From contig CAVUSV010000004.1 in assembly GCA_963744225.1 (NCBI GenBank), forward strand, positions 1,054,001 to 1,118,000: a stretch of 64,000 nucleotides of DNA, given 5' to 3'. The position numbers and the translations under genes were made by a program. The number at the start of each line of letters is the position of its first letter. Position 1 is the stretch's first letter. This document shows, in pieces, positions 28,004-38,693 of this stretch. The stretch is from Bog-473 sp963744225. Lineage in GTDB: Bacteria; Actinomycetota; Acidimicrobiia; Acidimicrobiales; RAAP-2. Below the pieces are notes generated by a model. The model searched no databases. It was not told where the DNA came from and worked only from the letters and a program-made list of their open reading frames with translations.

Positions 28004-28864
28004 CTACTCCGTCGTCCGCCGCTTGAAGTAGTGCGCCGCCAAGGGAGCGGCCACGGCCAGGATCGCCACGGACCAGATCAGCGCGGCCTCGACCGGATGC
28101 TGCATCGGCCAGGCGTGAATCGTGCCGGACGGGTTCGGGTTGCCCCACAGGACGCGGGTCCCCGCCACGACGGCGCTCACCGGGTTCCAGGTCGCGATGG
28201 CCTGGAGCCACCCGGGCATGTGCTGGGTGGGCACCATGGCGTTGGACACGAAGGTCAGAGGGAACAGCACGATGAAACCGAACGAGGCGGCCGACTCAGG
28301 GCTCTTCGAGTTCATCCCCACGCAGGCTGAGACCCACGACACCGAGTAGGCAAAGAACAGCAGGAGCGCGAATCCGCCGACGACCGAGATGGAGTTCGCA
28401 CCGGGCCGCCATCCGATCGACGAGCCCGGTTATCGCCACGATCAGGGCGCACAGCAGCGACGTCATGAGGTCGGCCATCGAGCGTCCGACCAACACGGCG
28501 GAGCGCCACATGGGCAAGCGTGCGGAAGCGGTCGATCATGCCCTCGTGCAGGTCGGTGCTCAGCCCCACCGCCGTGCCCATGGTCGAGGTGACCAGGTTC
28601 AGCGCCAGGATGCCGGCCAGCAGGAAGTTCACGTAGCTCCCGCCGCCGGGGATCGGGATGGCGCCGCCGAAGATATAGACGAACAGGACAGTGAAGAGCA
28701 GGGGCTGCAGCGTCACGTCCGAGAGCTGCATGGGCTCCCGCGAAATGTGCACGAGGTTGCGCCGGGTCATGGCCCAGATGTCCGCCAGAGGACCCATCAC
28801 GCCCCCGCCCGACTGCGGCCGGTCGAAACCGGTGGCCGACCTGCGTCAACGTGGTCGTGGTCAT
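28004..28864 (-). CDS. ABC-2 type permease, exporter 3, frame-disrupted
   Basis: About 280 residues across several frames. It starts MTTTTLTQVGHRF at 28864 (overlapping the ATPase stop, ATGA), then MGPLADIWAMTRRNLVHISR and LLFTVLFVYIFGGAIPIPGG. It continues SAVLVGRSMADLMTSLLCALIV and ends SPESAASFGFIVLFPLTFVSNAMVP to 28004. Frame changes fall near 28830, 28500 and 28420. All DrrB-type membrane segments are present in order, so the gene is probably whole in the organism. Confidence 0.78.
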
Positions 28865-29912
28865 GCGCGCGCTCCCTCCAGCTCGTGACGGCCGTCGCCA
28901 TCGGCGGCGGACCGCACCCGACCGTCCCTGCACCCGCCGGCGCCATCGCCCCCGTCGCCCCCGTCCTCTTCGATGTGCCCCCCGGTCAGCGAGAAGAACA
29001 CGTCGTCGAGCGACGGCTGCCGCACCTCGATGTTGTCCACGAGCACACCGGCCGCATCGAGCGCCCGCACGACAGCGGTGGCCAACCCGGTCGATGCGTC
29101 GACGCCGGCACTCAACCGCCGACCGTCGTCGCTCACGTGGACCTGTCCCGCCACGAGCGGTGCGATGGCGCCGACCGCCGACGGGTGCGGCTCCGCCAGC
29201 GTCACCTCAAGACGGGCGCTCCGGCTCGCCTCCTTCAGCTCCTGCGGCGTCCCGTCGGCGATGACCCGACCGTGGTCCACGACCACGATCCGGTGGGCCA
29301 GTGCGTCGGCCTCCTCGAGGTACTGCGTCGTCAGCAGCACGGTGACGCCCTCGCCGAGCAGCTCCCGGATGGCCTCCCACACCCGCTGGCGGCTGGTCGG
29401 GTCAAGCCCGGTGGTCGGCTCGTCCAAGAACAGCACCGGCGGACGCGTCATCAGCGAGCCGGCCAGGTCCAGCCGGCGGCGCATGCCGCCCGAGTAGCCC
29501 TTGACCACCCGGTCGGCGGCGTCGGTCAGCTCGAACTGCGCCAGCAGCTCAGCCGCCCGGACCCGAGAGGCGGCCCGTCCCATGTCCGACGAGCTCGCCG
29601 ATCATCACGAGGTTCTGCCGCCCCGTCAGCAGCGGGTCCAACGTCGCGTCCTGGGCGGCGACGCCGATGTGGCGTCGCACCTCGCCCGGATGCTTCACCA
29701 CGTCGATCCCGGCCACCGTGCCCCGCCCCGCGTCGGGCAGCGCCAACGTCGTCAGGATCCGCACGGCGGTCGTCTTGCCGGCGCCGTTGGGACCGAGCAG
29801 CCCGAGGATGGTGCCGGCCGGCAACAGAGAAGTCGACGCCCGCCAGGGCCTCAGTCTAGCCGTAACGCTTCGTCAGCCCCTCGGCCTCGATCATCAACTC
29901 AGTGTCACCCAT
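28861..29912 (-). CDS. ABC transporter ATPase (DrrA-like), exporter 3, frame-disrupted
   Basis: About 345 residues. It begins MGDTELMIEAEGLTKRYG at 29912, where an in-frame TAG (29857-29859) follows immediately. After frame changes near 29825 and 29580 come Walker A GPNGAGKTTAVRI, signature GYSGGMRRRLDLAGSL, Walker B LFLDEPTTGLDP, LTTQYLEEADALA and RQPSLDDVFFSLTGGHIEE. The core motifs are perfect, so sequencing indels are likely. It pairs with the permease downstream and is divergent from a TetR gene. Confidence 0.8.
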
Positions 29913-29920
29913 CGCCTGTC

Positions 29921-29993
29921 CTTACCTGTCGGTTAGTAGACTGTGCTCCGCAAAGCATGGTAGAAGTCATACTTACCTGTCGTCAAGTAGACT
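29921..29993. promoter_or_regulatory. Tandem operators between tetR and exporter 3
   Basis: Two copies of a 22-bp word occur in the 92-bp divergent gap, at 29921-29942 and 29972-29993, start-to-start 51 bp, with 19 of 22 identical bases. Each begins CTTACCTGTCG and ends AGTAGACT. The first copy contains an imperfect palindrome, CTTACC-TGTC-GGTTAG. Each copy also holds TAGACT, a possible -10 box. These look like TetR-binding sites controlling both genes. Confidence 0.6.
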
Positions 29994-30004
29994 CAGAGCA
30001 ACAA

Positions 30005-30700
30005 ATGTCCCAGACCGCCGCAACAACACACGCAGACCCAGATGAACAGACCCTCGTAGACAGCGTCACAGAGCCGGGCCTGGGTGTCGACCTCCCTGCC
30101 ACGGCCGCCGCACCGCGACCGAGCCGCAGCCGCAGCCGCAGCCGCCGCCGCCCGACACCCGCCAGCGCATCCTCGATGTGGCCCTCGACCTCTTCACCGA
30201 GCAAGGCTTCGACGGCACCAGCCTGCGGCAGATCGCCGAGCGCCTCGACGTCACCAAGGCGGCCCTCTACTACCACTTCGAATCGAAGGACGACATCCTC
30301 ATGGCGCTGCACCTGCGCCTGCACGAGTTCGGCAAGGACGCGCTCGTCAGGATGGGGGAGGGACCGGTCACCCTGGAACTGTGGGGCGAGCTGCTCGACG
30401 AGATCGTCGGCCAGATGCTGGCCCAGCGCAAGATCTTCCTCATGCACGAGCGGAACCAGGCCGCCCTCGAGAAGCTGCACCGCAAGGACCACGAGGCCGA
30501 GCACGAGGACATCCAGAACCGGTTCCGCCTGGTGCTGGCCGACACCCGCGTGCCGCTGCGAGGACCGGGTGCGCATGGCCGCCTCCATGGGCGTCGTCTT
30601 CTCGAGCCTCTTCCTCTCCGGCGACGCCTTCTCCTCGACGACGAACGAGGAATTGGGGAACATGCTCCGCGCCATCCTCCACGACGTCCTCCGAGGATGA
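30005..30700 (+). CDS. TetR-family transcriptional regulator, frame-disrupted
   Basis: About 215-230 residues. After an N-terminal stretch from the ATG at 30005, the HTH region reads RQRILDVALDLFTEQGFDGTSLRQIAERLDVTKAALYYHFESKDDIL, a textbook TetR HTH (given here as consecutive parts). The ligand domain follows, with a frame change near 30555 into RVRMAASMGVVFSSLFLSGDAF and the stop at 30700. An earlier change lies before residue 50. It probably represses exporter 3 through the tandem sites. Confidence 0.8.
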   Translation: MSQTAATTHADPDEQTLVDSVTEPGLGVDLPATAAAPRPSRSRSRSRRRPTPASASSMWPSTSSPSKASTAPACGRSPSASTSPRRPSTTTSNRRTTSSWRCTCACTSSARTRSSGWGRDRSPWNCGASCSTRSSARCWPSARSSSCTSGTRPPSRSCTARTTRPSTRTSRTGSAWCWPTPACRCEDRVRMAASMGVVFSSLFLSGDAFSSTTNEELGNMLRAILHDVLRG

Positions 30701-30753
30701 CGGGACCGGTTCCGCCGGACCCGGCCTCGACCGGCGTGGCTACAGTTTCTTCG

Positions 30754-31562
30754 GTGACCGAGACCACCACTGGCGCTGCGACGAATCCCACCGCACCCGG
30801 TCACCCCTACACGCTCAGCTTCGACATCGGCGGCACCGGGATCAAGGCCGACGTCCTCGACACGGCGGGCGCATTCGTGGCCGACCGTGTGAGGGTCCCC
30901 ACGACGTACCCCATGTCCCCCGACACGCTGGTCGTGCACCCTCAGTCAGCTGGCGGCCAAGCTGCCCCGAGGCGGATCGCATCTCCGCCGGCTTCCCCGG
31001 CATGGTGCGCAACGGCCACATCCTCAGTGCTCCCCACTTCGTGACCGAGAAGGGCCCGGGCACCAGGATCGTCCCCGAGCTGGTCAAGGCCTGGTCCGAT
31101 TTCGACCTTGCGCATGCGCTGGCGCACGCTCTCGACAGGCCCTGCCGGGTGGCCAACGACGCCGACGTCCAGGGCGTCGCGGTCGTCCAGGGCTACGCCT
31201 TCGAGACGGTGATCACCCTCGGGACCGGGGTGGGCACCGCCTTCTTCATGGACGGCCGGTTGTTGCCCCACCTGGAGTTCTCGCACCTCGAGTTCCGCAA
31301 GGGCGAAACCTTCAACCAGCAGTTGGGTGAGCCGGTGCGCAAGAGGATCGGCGACAAGAAATGGAATGACCGGGTACGCAAGATGATCGCCTATTTCGAC
31401 GCCATGACCTTCTTCGACCACCTCTATATCGGCGGCGGCAACGCGCCGCGCATCAACCGGCGCGACCTCGGCGAGGTGCTCGAGCGCATCACGGTGGTCG
31501 ACAACACGGCGGGCATCCTGGGTGGCATCAAGCTCTGGGACGCGTCCCACATCGCCGTCTGA
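30754..31562 (+). CDS. ROK-family sugar kinase (polyphosphate glucokinase-like), frame-disrupted
   Basis: About 265 residues from the GTG at 30754. The phosphate-binding motif is LSFDIGGTGIKADVLD. Two frame changes near 30940 and 30970 lead into ADRISAGFPGMVRNGHI. Then come NDADVQG, ITLGTGVGTAFFMDG and LEFSHLEF, and it ends IGGGNAPRINRRDLGEV. The set fits a ROK or polyphosphate/ATP glucokinase, which phosphorylates glucose. The typical zinc-site cysteines are not seen, as in PPGK. It is between tetR and the second P450. Confidence 0.78.
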
Positions 31563-31574
31563 AAGGGGATCGCC

Positions 31575-32778
31575 ATGACCGCCGTCGACACCGAACCACT
31601 CGCTTGGGATCCCCTCGATGAGAAGTACAAGGTCGACCCGCACCCGATCTGGAAGCGCCTGCGCGACGAGGCGCCGCTCTATTACAACGAGCAGCACGAC
31701 TTCTACGCCGTCAGCCGCTTCGCCGAAGTGGACGCCTTCAGCCGTGACCCGAAGACGTTCTGCTCGTCGCACGGCACGGTGATGGAGATGATCACGGCCG
31801 ACCCGACCGAGATGGAGATCATGATCTTCATGGACCCGCCGGAGCACACGCGCTACCGGCGGCTGGTGTCCAAGGCGTTCACCCCGCGGCGGATGATGCT
31901 GCTCGAGGAGGACATCCGACGGCTCTGTGTGCGCCTGCTCGACGGACTGGAGGGGAGGAGCTCGTTCGACTACGTGCAGGACTTCGGGGCCCGCGTCCCG
32001 GCCTACGTCATCGCTGCGCTCCTCGGCGTGCCCGAAGAGGACCGGGACATGTTCCGGGGGTGGATCGATGAGAGCTTCCACCTCGACCCCGAACAGGGCA
32101 TGTCACAACGACGTGTCGGCCGAGGCCATGGGCAAGATGATGGAGTACGTCACCGCTCAGGTGGCCGACCGCCAGACGTCGCCGCGCGACGACATGTTCA
32201 CCGACCTGATGAACGGCGAGATCGTCGACGAGGACGGCGAACTGCGCCGGCTCACGACGGCGCAGGCCGCGAACTTCGCCCTCCTGATCGGCAGCGCCGG
32301 GACCGAGACGGTGGCCCGGCTCCTGGGCTGGGCGGCGCTGACCCTCGACAACAACCCGGACCAGCGGGCCGAACTGGCGGCCGACGCGAGCCTGATCCCG
32401 AATGCGGTCGAGGAGCTTCTCCGCTACGAGGCGCCGTCGCCGGTGCAGAGCCGGTGGTGCACGGCGGACGTCGAGGTCCACGGGCAGACGATCCCGGCCA
32501 ACTCGAAGGTCGTGATGATCACGGGCTCGGCCGGCCGGGACGAGCGGGCCTACCCCGATGCGGACCGCTTCGACATCCACCGGAAGATGGACCACCACTT
32601 GTCCTTCGGGTACGGCATCCACTTCTGCCTGGGAGCGGCGCTGGCCCGGATGGAGGGTCGTGTCGCCCTCGAGGAGACCTTCAAGCGGTTCCCGGAGTGG
32701 TCGGTCGACCTGGACGCGGCGGTGCCTCTCTACACGAGCACCGTCCGGGGCTACACAAAGCTGCCGATCTCCGTCTGA
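31575..32778 (+). CDS. Cytochrome P450, second copy, one frame change
   Basis: About 401 residues. The N part through WIDESFHLDPEQ is in one frame; near 32100 it shifts and continues AEAMGKMMEYVTAQVADRQ, with I-helix IGSAGTETVARL, ExxR in EELLRYEAPSP, and the heme loop FGYGIHFCLG (Cys near 350). It closely parallels the P450 at 10371 (same WKR-RDEAPLYYN start and same C-terminal TSTVRG), so they are paralogues of one clan. 13 bp separate it from the ROK gene. Confidence 0.88.
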
Positions 32779-32840
32779 CCTGGTCCGCTGGCGCCCCGGG
32801 GGCCCGGCCAGGCCTCCGGTACACTGTCCTGTCTCACCCA

Positions 32841-32917
32841 GCGCTCGTAGCTCAACGGACTAGAGCATCTGACTACGGATCAGAAGGTTGGGGGTTCGAA
32901 TCCCTCCGAGCGCGCCA
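32841..32917 (+). tRNA. tRNA-Arg (anticodon ACG)
   Basis: Acceptor stem GCGCTCG (32841-32847) pairs with CGAGCGC (32907-32913), discriminator G, and an encoded CCA at 32915-32917. The anticodon stem TCTGA/TCAGA encloses loop CTACGGA, giving anticodon ACG (Arg, CGN). The T arm GGGGGTTCGAATCCCTC is standard. It is a common integration target; an integrase reading begins about 105 bp downstream. Confidence 0.96.
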
Positions 32918-32940
32918 GATAAGTCCAGTTCAGAGCGGTA

Positions 32941-32964
32941 TTCACGGATCGTTTGATCCGTGAA
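32941..32964 (+). terminator. Perfect hairpin after tRNA-Arg
   Basis: TTCACGGATC, loop GTTT, GATCCGTGAA: a perfect 10-bp stem 23 bp after the tRNA CCA. It probably ends the tRNA transcript. It could also be part of the integration junction, since it lies between the tRNA and the integrase. Confidence 0.65.
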
Positions 32965-32971
32965 CGGCCCC

Positions 32972-33003
32972 GTGAGAACATCGTGAGAACAAAATGTTCT
33001 CAC
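32972..33003. repeat. Integrase arm-type repeats, left end of island
   Basis: GTGAGAACA occurs at 32972-32980 and again at 32983-32991, and its exact inverse TGTTCTCAC is at 32995-33003 after AAA. The two direct copies with the following AAA (32973-32994) recur near the right end (51994-52015) with 20 of 22 bases the same. Short tandem motifs beside an integrase gene are usually arm sites for integrase or excisionase. Confidence 0.6.
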
Positions 33004-33023
33004 AGGTGTCGGAAGGGGTCGCC

Positions 33024-34211
33024 ATGCCGGCCAGACCACCGGGCGTCTACCCGGACGGCCGGGGCAGCTGGTACTTCAAGGTCACCGTCGGCCGCGACCC
33101 GCTGACCGGTCAGCCGCGAGCAGATCACCCGGCGCGGGTTTCGCAGACGGCGGCCGAGGCCGCGCCGTGAGCGCCGGGAAGTCCTGGGCAAGGTCGACCG
33201 CGGACAGCTAGCGCGTCGGCAGCAGGGCTGACGGTCAACGAGCTCCTCGACCTCTACCTCGACGGATCGACGCCGATGAGAACCTGGCGCTGAAGACACG
33301 CTTCGACTACCGCCAGTACGCGGAGGACTACATCCGGCCCTACATCGGCGACCGACGGGTCCGGGATATCACGCCCGACGTGATCTTGGCCTGGCAGCGC
33401 AAGCTCTAAAGGAAGGGGGCACCAAGCGGAAGAAAGGCAAGGACGGCAAGCCCAGGACAGGGGAAGCCGCTGTCGCCGAACACAATCAACCTGAATCCGG
33501 GCCCCGCTCTCGGCCAGCGTTCAAGTTGGCGGTCAAGCCGGCATGATCCCATCAACCCGCTGCTTCGGCGCCCCGTCCCAAGCCGCAGCGCTAGATCCCG
33601 AAGTACTGGTCACCTGAGCAAGCGCGCGAAGTTCCTCGCCCTGATGGAAGGTGATCGCACCTGGCCCATTTGGGCGTTCCTCCTCGGTTCCGGCCTCCGC
33701 ATTGGCGAACTCGTGTCGTTGCGCTGGCCTAGTGTCGATCTTAAGCGCGGCACGTACGGGTCATGGACTTCGTCTCAACCCTCGGGTACGACCTGATGCC
33801 TTCACCGGAAAGAGCCGCACGCCATCCGAACGGTCGACCTCGACGACGGGCTCGTCGAGGTCCTGCGCAAGCAGAAAGTCGTGCAGAACACGGAACGATT
33901 GGCGGCGACCCATTGGACGAATCCGATTTCGTCTTCACCAGGCCGGACGGTGGCCAGTACCACCCGATGAATCTCTCCCGCCTGCTCGCCACGTACAGCA
34001 CCGAGTTGGACGCCTCGGCTCACAGCCACGGCCTTCGTCACACCAGTGCCACACTGATGCTCGCCAGTGGCGTCCCGCCCAAGGTGGCGGCCGAGCGACT
34101 CGGCCACTCCGATCCGACACTTTTCAGAATCTCTACAGCCACGTAACCCCGACCATGCAGCGTGAGGCAGCGGAGAAGATAGGCGCCTTGCTTTTCGGTC
34201 GCGGCGAGTAG
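33024..34211 (+). pseudogene. Tyrosine recombinase/integrase, heavily frame-disrupted
   Basis: About 390 residues if rejoined. It starts MPARPPGVYPDGRGSWYFKV (N-terminal arm-binding type), then LTVNELLDLYLDG and YIRPYIGDRRVRDITPDVIL (core-binding). The catalytic part is LLGSGLRIGELVSLRWPSVD (first Arg), then SHGLRHTSATLMLASG (His-x-x-Arg), LGHSDPTLF and LYSHVTP (nucleophile Tyr). At least six frame changes interrupt it. The position right after tRNA-Arg fits the integrase of the island. It may be truly decayed, or the region may be poorly sequenced, as its neighbours are. Confidence 0.8.
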
Positions 34212-34349
34212 CGGCAGCCCGTATTTTCGGAAACCAGCGACGGGTGGCGAGTAGAGGCTGAAACTGCAGGATCGCGTGGACCGGTCTCGTCGCTTCACTA
34301 GCCAATCGACGGCACATCCGAGGCAGGCACCCGACAAACCGGCTTCAAT

Positions 34350-36459
34350 ATGGACATGCCGGAGGGCCTGAGTAGCTGGGATTTCTCGTCGGTGTACGAA
34401 GCAAAAGCAACGCGCGCTTGATAGTGACTTCTACGTCCCGGCGCTCAAGCGTTCGAACAGGTACGACAGGGCTGCCGGCTATTTCCGCTCTTCGATCTAC
34501 TACCTGATTTCAGTCGCACTTTCCGATTTCGTACGCGCGGGGGGAAGATGCGGCTCATTTGTTCTCCATCCCTTGACGAAGCAGACCAGGAGACCATTCG
34601 TCGTCTTGGCGTACACGACGACGCAATCGATGCGAGCCTCACGTCCGACATCGAGCAGGCCCTACAGGACAGCGATCAGGTACCTGTCGTTGAATTTTTG
34701 GCGACCCTATAACATGCGGCGCGGGCTCGATATTCGGATTGCTTACAAGGCGAATGAGGGGAATCTTCCACACCAAGGTGGGAATATTCTTCGACGGGAG
34801 TGACGCGTGCTGTCATTTGACGGATCTGCCAATGAAACCTACATGGCTTGGGAACATAACGAAGAGCGCTTTAAGGCCTTCGCAAGCTGGAAAGCCGAGT
34901 CCGCCGGATTTGTCGACGACGACGTTGCCTACTTCAATGACCTCTGGGAGGGCAATCGCCATTCCCTCGTCGTGAAGCCGTTGCCACAGATTCCACTAGA
35001 ACTGCTGCGCCGAACGCCCTTCGAGATCCGGAGGAGGCAGCAGAACGGGTCCGAGTGAGCAGATCGCGCCACGTACGCGGAGGATCCCACCGTGTCCGTC
35101 ACCTTCAGGATCACCAGTTGGAGGTGAAGCACAATTGCTGGCAGCAACGTCGTGGCATCGTCAACCACGTCACCGGAGGCGGCAAGACAGTCACAGCTTT
35201 GGCGATCATCGCGGAGTGGCAAGACCGCAACCCACAGGGGACTGTCGTTGTGATAGTTCCGAGCGATATCTTGAGCCGTCAATGGACCGGAGAGTTAACT
35301 CGTCACTTTGAGACAGAAGACCTACGGAATTTCTGCATGTAGGCGGTACCTTAAGCCGATCGGATTGGCGGAATGCCCTATCGGACTTCACCCGGAGCGC
35401 TCAATAACAGCCCGCCGCATTGTTGTTGCAACAATGGACTCTGCGGCCAGCCAGGACTTCGTTCGTCGAGCGGACATTGGAGACCACACGCTCCTCGTCG
35501 TAGACGAAGTTCACAAGATTGGTAGTCCGCATCGGCAGGGCCTCTGGCTTGGAAGCTGCGGACGACTTGGTCTCAGCGCCACTCCTGAGCGATTTGATGA
35601 TCCCGAGGGCACTGCAGCGATCTTCGACCATTTCGGTCCTTGTCTAAGACCCGCATTCACGATTAAGGATGCTCAAACTAGTCGGCCTCCCCGACTAGTG
35701 GAGTATTAGTATAGCCCCAGTGTCGTGTCGCTATCACACGCAGAACTGGAAAATTACGAAGCACTAACGAACTCGTCAATTCGGCCAGCTACAGGGCCGA
35801 AGCAATAGCGGTGATTCCTCGGTTACCAAGGAACAGCTAAAGCTCACCTTGATTCGAAGAGTCGGGTTCTCAAAGACCCCGCTGCCAAGGTCCCGCACGA
35901 ATCCGCCTTTCTCTCCGCCGTGTACACCCGTGGTGATCGCTGGCTCGTTTACTGCGACAACGTTTCCCAACTGTCCGCAGTCAAGGCGGGACTTGAAGCG
36001 AATGGCCTAGACCCTCAGTACTACATCAGCGAGATGATCTTTTCGAAGCCCGACACGCTCCTCAGATTTGAACGAATTGGAGGGATCTTGCTCTCAATCA
36101 AGTGCCTTGACGAAGGTGTCGATATACCGGAAGTGAGTCATGGCCTTATCCTTGCCTCGTCGCTGAATCCTCGCGAGCATCTTCAGCGCCGAGGTCGGAT
36201 GCTTCGTAGCGCGCCGGGCAAGCTTCGCGCCTAGATCTACGACGTGGTCGTCGGACCGCTCGAGGACGACAGAGACGTAGCCTTCGACACCGAAATTGTC
36301 CGAGTTCGGGAAATTCCTGGCGACGCTGTCAATCGTCGCCAAGCCCTGTTCAAGATTGACTTCTGGAGGCCGTACTCTGCCGCCGGAGGTCAACTCGTGC
36401 CGGCGAACATTGAAGGTACCGACAATGAAGAAGACGAAGGAGGCGTAGACGTTGCCTGA
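34350..36459 (+). CDS. PLD-domain DEAD/DEAH helicase, frame-disrupted (defence candidate)
   Basis: About 700 residues when rejoined. The N-terminal part (SDFYVPALKRSNRYDRAAGY, then GIFHTKVGIFFDGS) is a phospholipase D-like nuclease domain with its HxK. The helicase follows: Walker A VTGGGKTVTALAII, DEVH box LLVVDEVHKIGSP, motif III LGLSATPERFDD, and the second domain WLVYCDNVSQL, CLDEGVDIPE and LQRRGRMLR. Frame changes are frequent from 34400 to 35900, and a lone TAG at 36232 interrupts the last domain (IYDVVVGPLEDD). PLD-helicases occur in several phage-defence and restriction systems. The next gene overlaps its stop by 8 bp. Confidence 0.78.
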
Positions 36460-36709
36460 AGATACGGAAAACCTTCTTTCAGCTTCAGGGCTCCAAAACG
36501 AGGCCCAAGCTGCGTTGGAGCAGAGCGTTCAGGAGCTACTAGAAGAGGAAGAGTACCGGGAACTTCGCGACGTTTTACCGGATACCTTCGCCGCGGATCT
36601 CACAGCATTGCCTGGAAGCACCAAAGTGACTTAGAGAAGGCTCGATTCCGCCGGGCTATCAAGGAGTATGTGGCTCAGATAGCGTCGACCGCAGATCAAG
36701 AGGCACCTG
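36452..36709 (+). CDS. Small acidic helical protein between helicase and SMC genes
   Basis: About 85 residues. It starts with TTG at 36452 after AGGAGG (36438-36443), overlapping the helicase stop. The N part is EDTENLLSASGLQNEAQAAL, then VQELLEEEEYRELRDVL. A frame change near 36610 leads to HQSDLEKARFRRAIKEYVAQ. It is acidic and likely all-helical. I do not recognise the family. The tight coupling on both sides suggests a small subunit of the same complex. Confidence 0.55.
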
Positions 36710-38640
36710 ATGAGAATCGATCGCATCGAACTCAAAAATCTCCGGGCGTACCGCGGGGAGCACCATGTCGATCTGTCTCCACTTGGGGGAAGTGAACTCG
36801 TACGAATTTTCGGCGAGAACATGAGCGGCAAAACGGGGTTGTTTTTGGCATTAAAACTGGTGCCTCTACGGTCAGGCAGTCGGGCGTCAGGGGGAAGACA
36901 TCCCCGTTTATGCTCCCGGAGCCGCAGAAAACAACTATCTGATCAACGCATTGGCGATTGAAGATGGCGATGATGACCTCTACGTCCGCCTAGACATGCT
37001 CCACAACGGGCAGCGGTGGATTTTAAGCGCAAAGCCACCTGTGACGGAGATCCAACGTCTGGCGACCAGTTCACCAGCCAGGCTTTCTTGCGGATTGATG
37101 GTCACATGCGTTCCCAGGCGGAGCTGGCCGATTTGATCGCTGGAATCTTGCACCGAGAGGCAGCGCAGTTCTACTTCTTCGACGGCGAGCTCCTTTCGCA
37201 ATACGAGCGCTGGCTAGATGACCCAACCCAGCGCGAGGAGCGGGTTCGGCAGGCAGTCGAACGAACGGTAGGTACGGCGGCACTTCGTTTGTACAAAGAG
37301 ATCGAAAGTGTTGCCCAAGAAGCCGAGAGTGACCAACGTCGCGAGATTTCACGTGAACGACGCAACGATCAATTGGCCGCGGATCAGAGTGCGGCCCTCT
37401 TGCGAATCCAGGAGCTCGAGGGAGAAATTGCGCAATACGATGCCACGATTGGGGAACTTGAAGAGGAGCAGAACCGAATCACACGCGAACATGGGACGCT
37501 TGTCGAATTCGTGCAAGAGCAAGGGAGGCTCGAGCAGCTGGCTCACCGGATAGACGAAGCGAATGCGGCTCTTGCCAACGCAGAGGCAGGACTACCGAAG
37601 TCGTCCGAAATGTCTATTGGTTGCCAGTAACGTCTATTGCGCAACTGCGGTACGACGAGATCTTTTCTCGGATGGAATCGGGTTTGAATGCATCGCAGCT
37701 TGATGCAAAGCATGAGCTCATCCATCAGACGCTAACGGATGGATCCTGCGCCCTTTGCGAACGTGAACTGGATGGGTCGACGCGTCCGCGACTTCGTGAC
37801 GTTGATCAACAAGAACGGTTGGGGTCGCTGACCCGGGTCAGCGTACAGGACATGGCTGACCTTCACGAGCAATTGCGGATCTGTGATCGCTTTCGCACCG
37901 ACGGACAGCTAGATCTCTTGAAGACCCATGAAGATGAACGACTGGAAGCACGAAGCAATCTCTACCGGTTGTCTGAGGAAGAGGACAAATTCGCCGTGCT
38001 CATGCCGACCGTCCATCGCGGCTCGGATCGGGAGACACAAATGATTCGCCTCCAGGAGGTGAGCCAAGAGCAGGCGCGTGCACTTCGCGATCGAGAGGAT
38101 GCGGCAAATGACCTGGCTGAGAAGCGGGATGAAGCCGCTCGATTGCAAGGTCGCATCAACAGAATCACTTCTGATCCGTCGATTCAGATGAAAGCTCGAA
38201 TCAGTCGATTGGCTGTTGAAGCTTTCAAAAAGGCCCTGGCTGAATTCCGGGAGCGTGCGCAGCAGACCGTAGAAGATGAAGCTTCGAAAGTGTTCCGGAA
38301 ACTGGTCGATGAACCTGGTTATGAGGGCATACGGATCGACGAAAGCTACAAGCTCACGGCTGTCGATGGCGAGGGTCACGCTTTACCGATACCGTCTGCT
38401 GGAGGGCAGCAGCTCGTGACACTGTCGCTTATCGGGGGACTCAATGAAGCGGCCGTACATGAGGCCCCTGTGATAATGGATACGCCTGCAGGTCGTATCG
38501 ATAGGCCGAACCGCGAGCGGATTTTGCGTTGGGTTAGCGGGCTGGGTCGCCAGACTGTATTGATGGTTCATTCGGGTGAATTCGAGCCGCAGGAAGTGAT
38601 GGCGATGGGGATTCCAGTGGCGGCGCTCGTATCGAATTGA
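36710..38640 (+). CDS. DndD-like SMC/Rad50-type ATPase, frame-disrupted
   Basis: About 640 residues. The N-terminal ATPase lobe starts MRIDRIELKNLRAYRGEHHV, with Walker A FGENMSGKTGLFLALKL. A coiled coil runs from about residue 160 to 510, with a zinc-hook-like CALC in GSCALCEREL in its middle. The C lobe has signature PSAGGQQLVTLSLIGGL and Walker B APVIMDTPAGRID. This layout matches DndD of DNA phosphorothioation and Rad50-like ATPases. Frame changes are at about 36870, 36910, 37015 and 37617. No dndC (sulphur transfer) gene is visible, so it is DndD-like rather than part of a Dnd system. Confidence 0.78.
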
Positions 38641-38693
38641 GAAGCTGTCTCCGAAGTCCAGCGAGATCACCCCTTTGGAAGGAGCCTTGTAAA

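Noticed and set aside
29857..29859. TAG as a recoded codon in the exporter 3 ATPase
   Set aside because: Other lone stops (TGA 40520, TGA 52830, TAG 36232) also lie in error-rich patches, and intact genes nearby use these codons as stops; there is no sign of recoding.
36710..38640. DNA phosphorothioation (Dnd) operon
   Set aside because: Only a DndD-like ATPase is present; no cysteine desulphurase, DndB or DndC-type gene is seen in the window.
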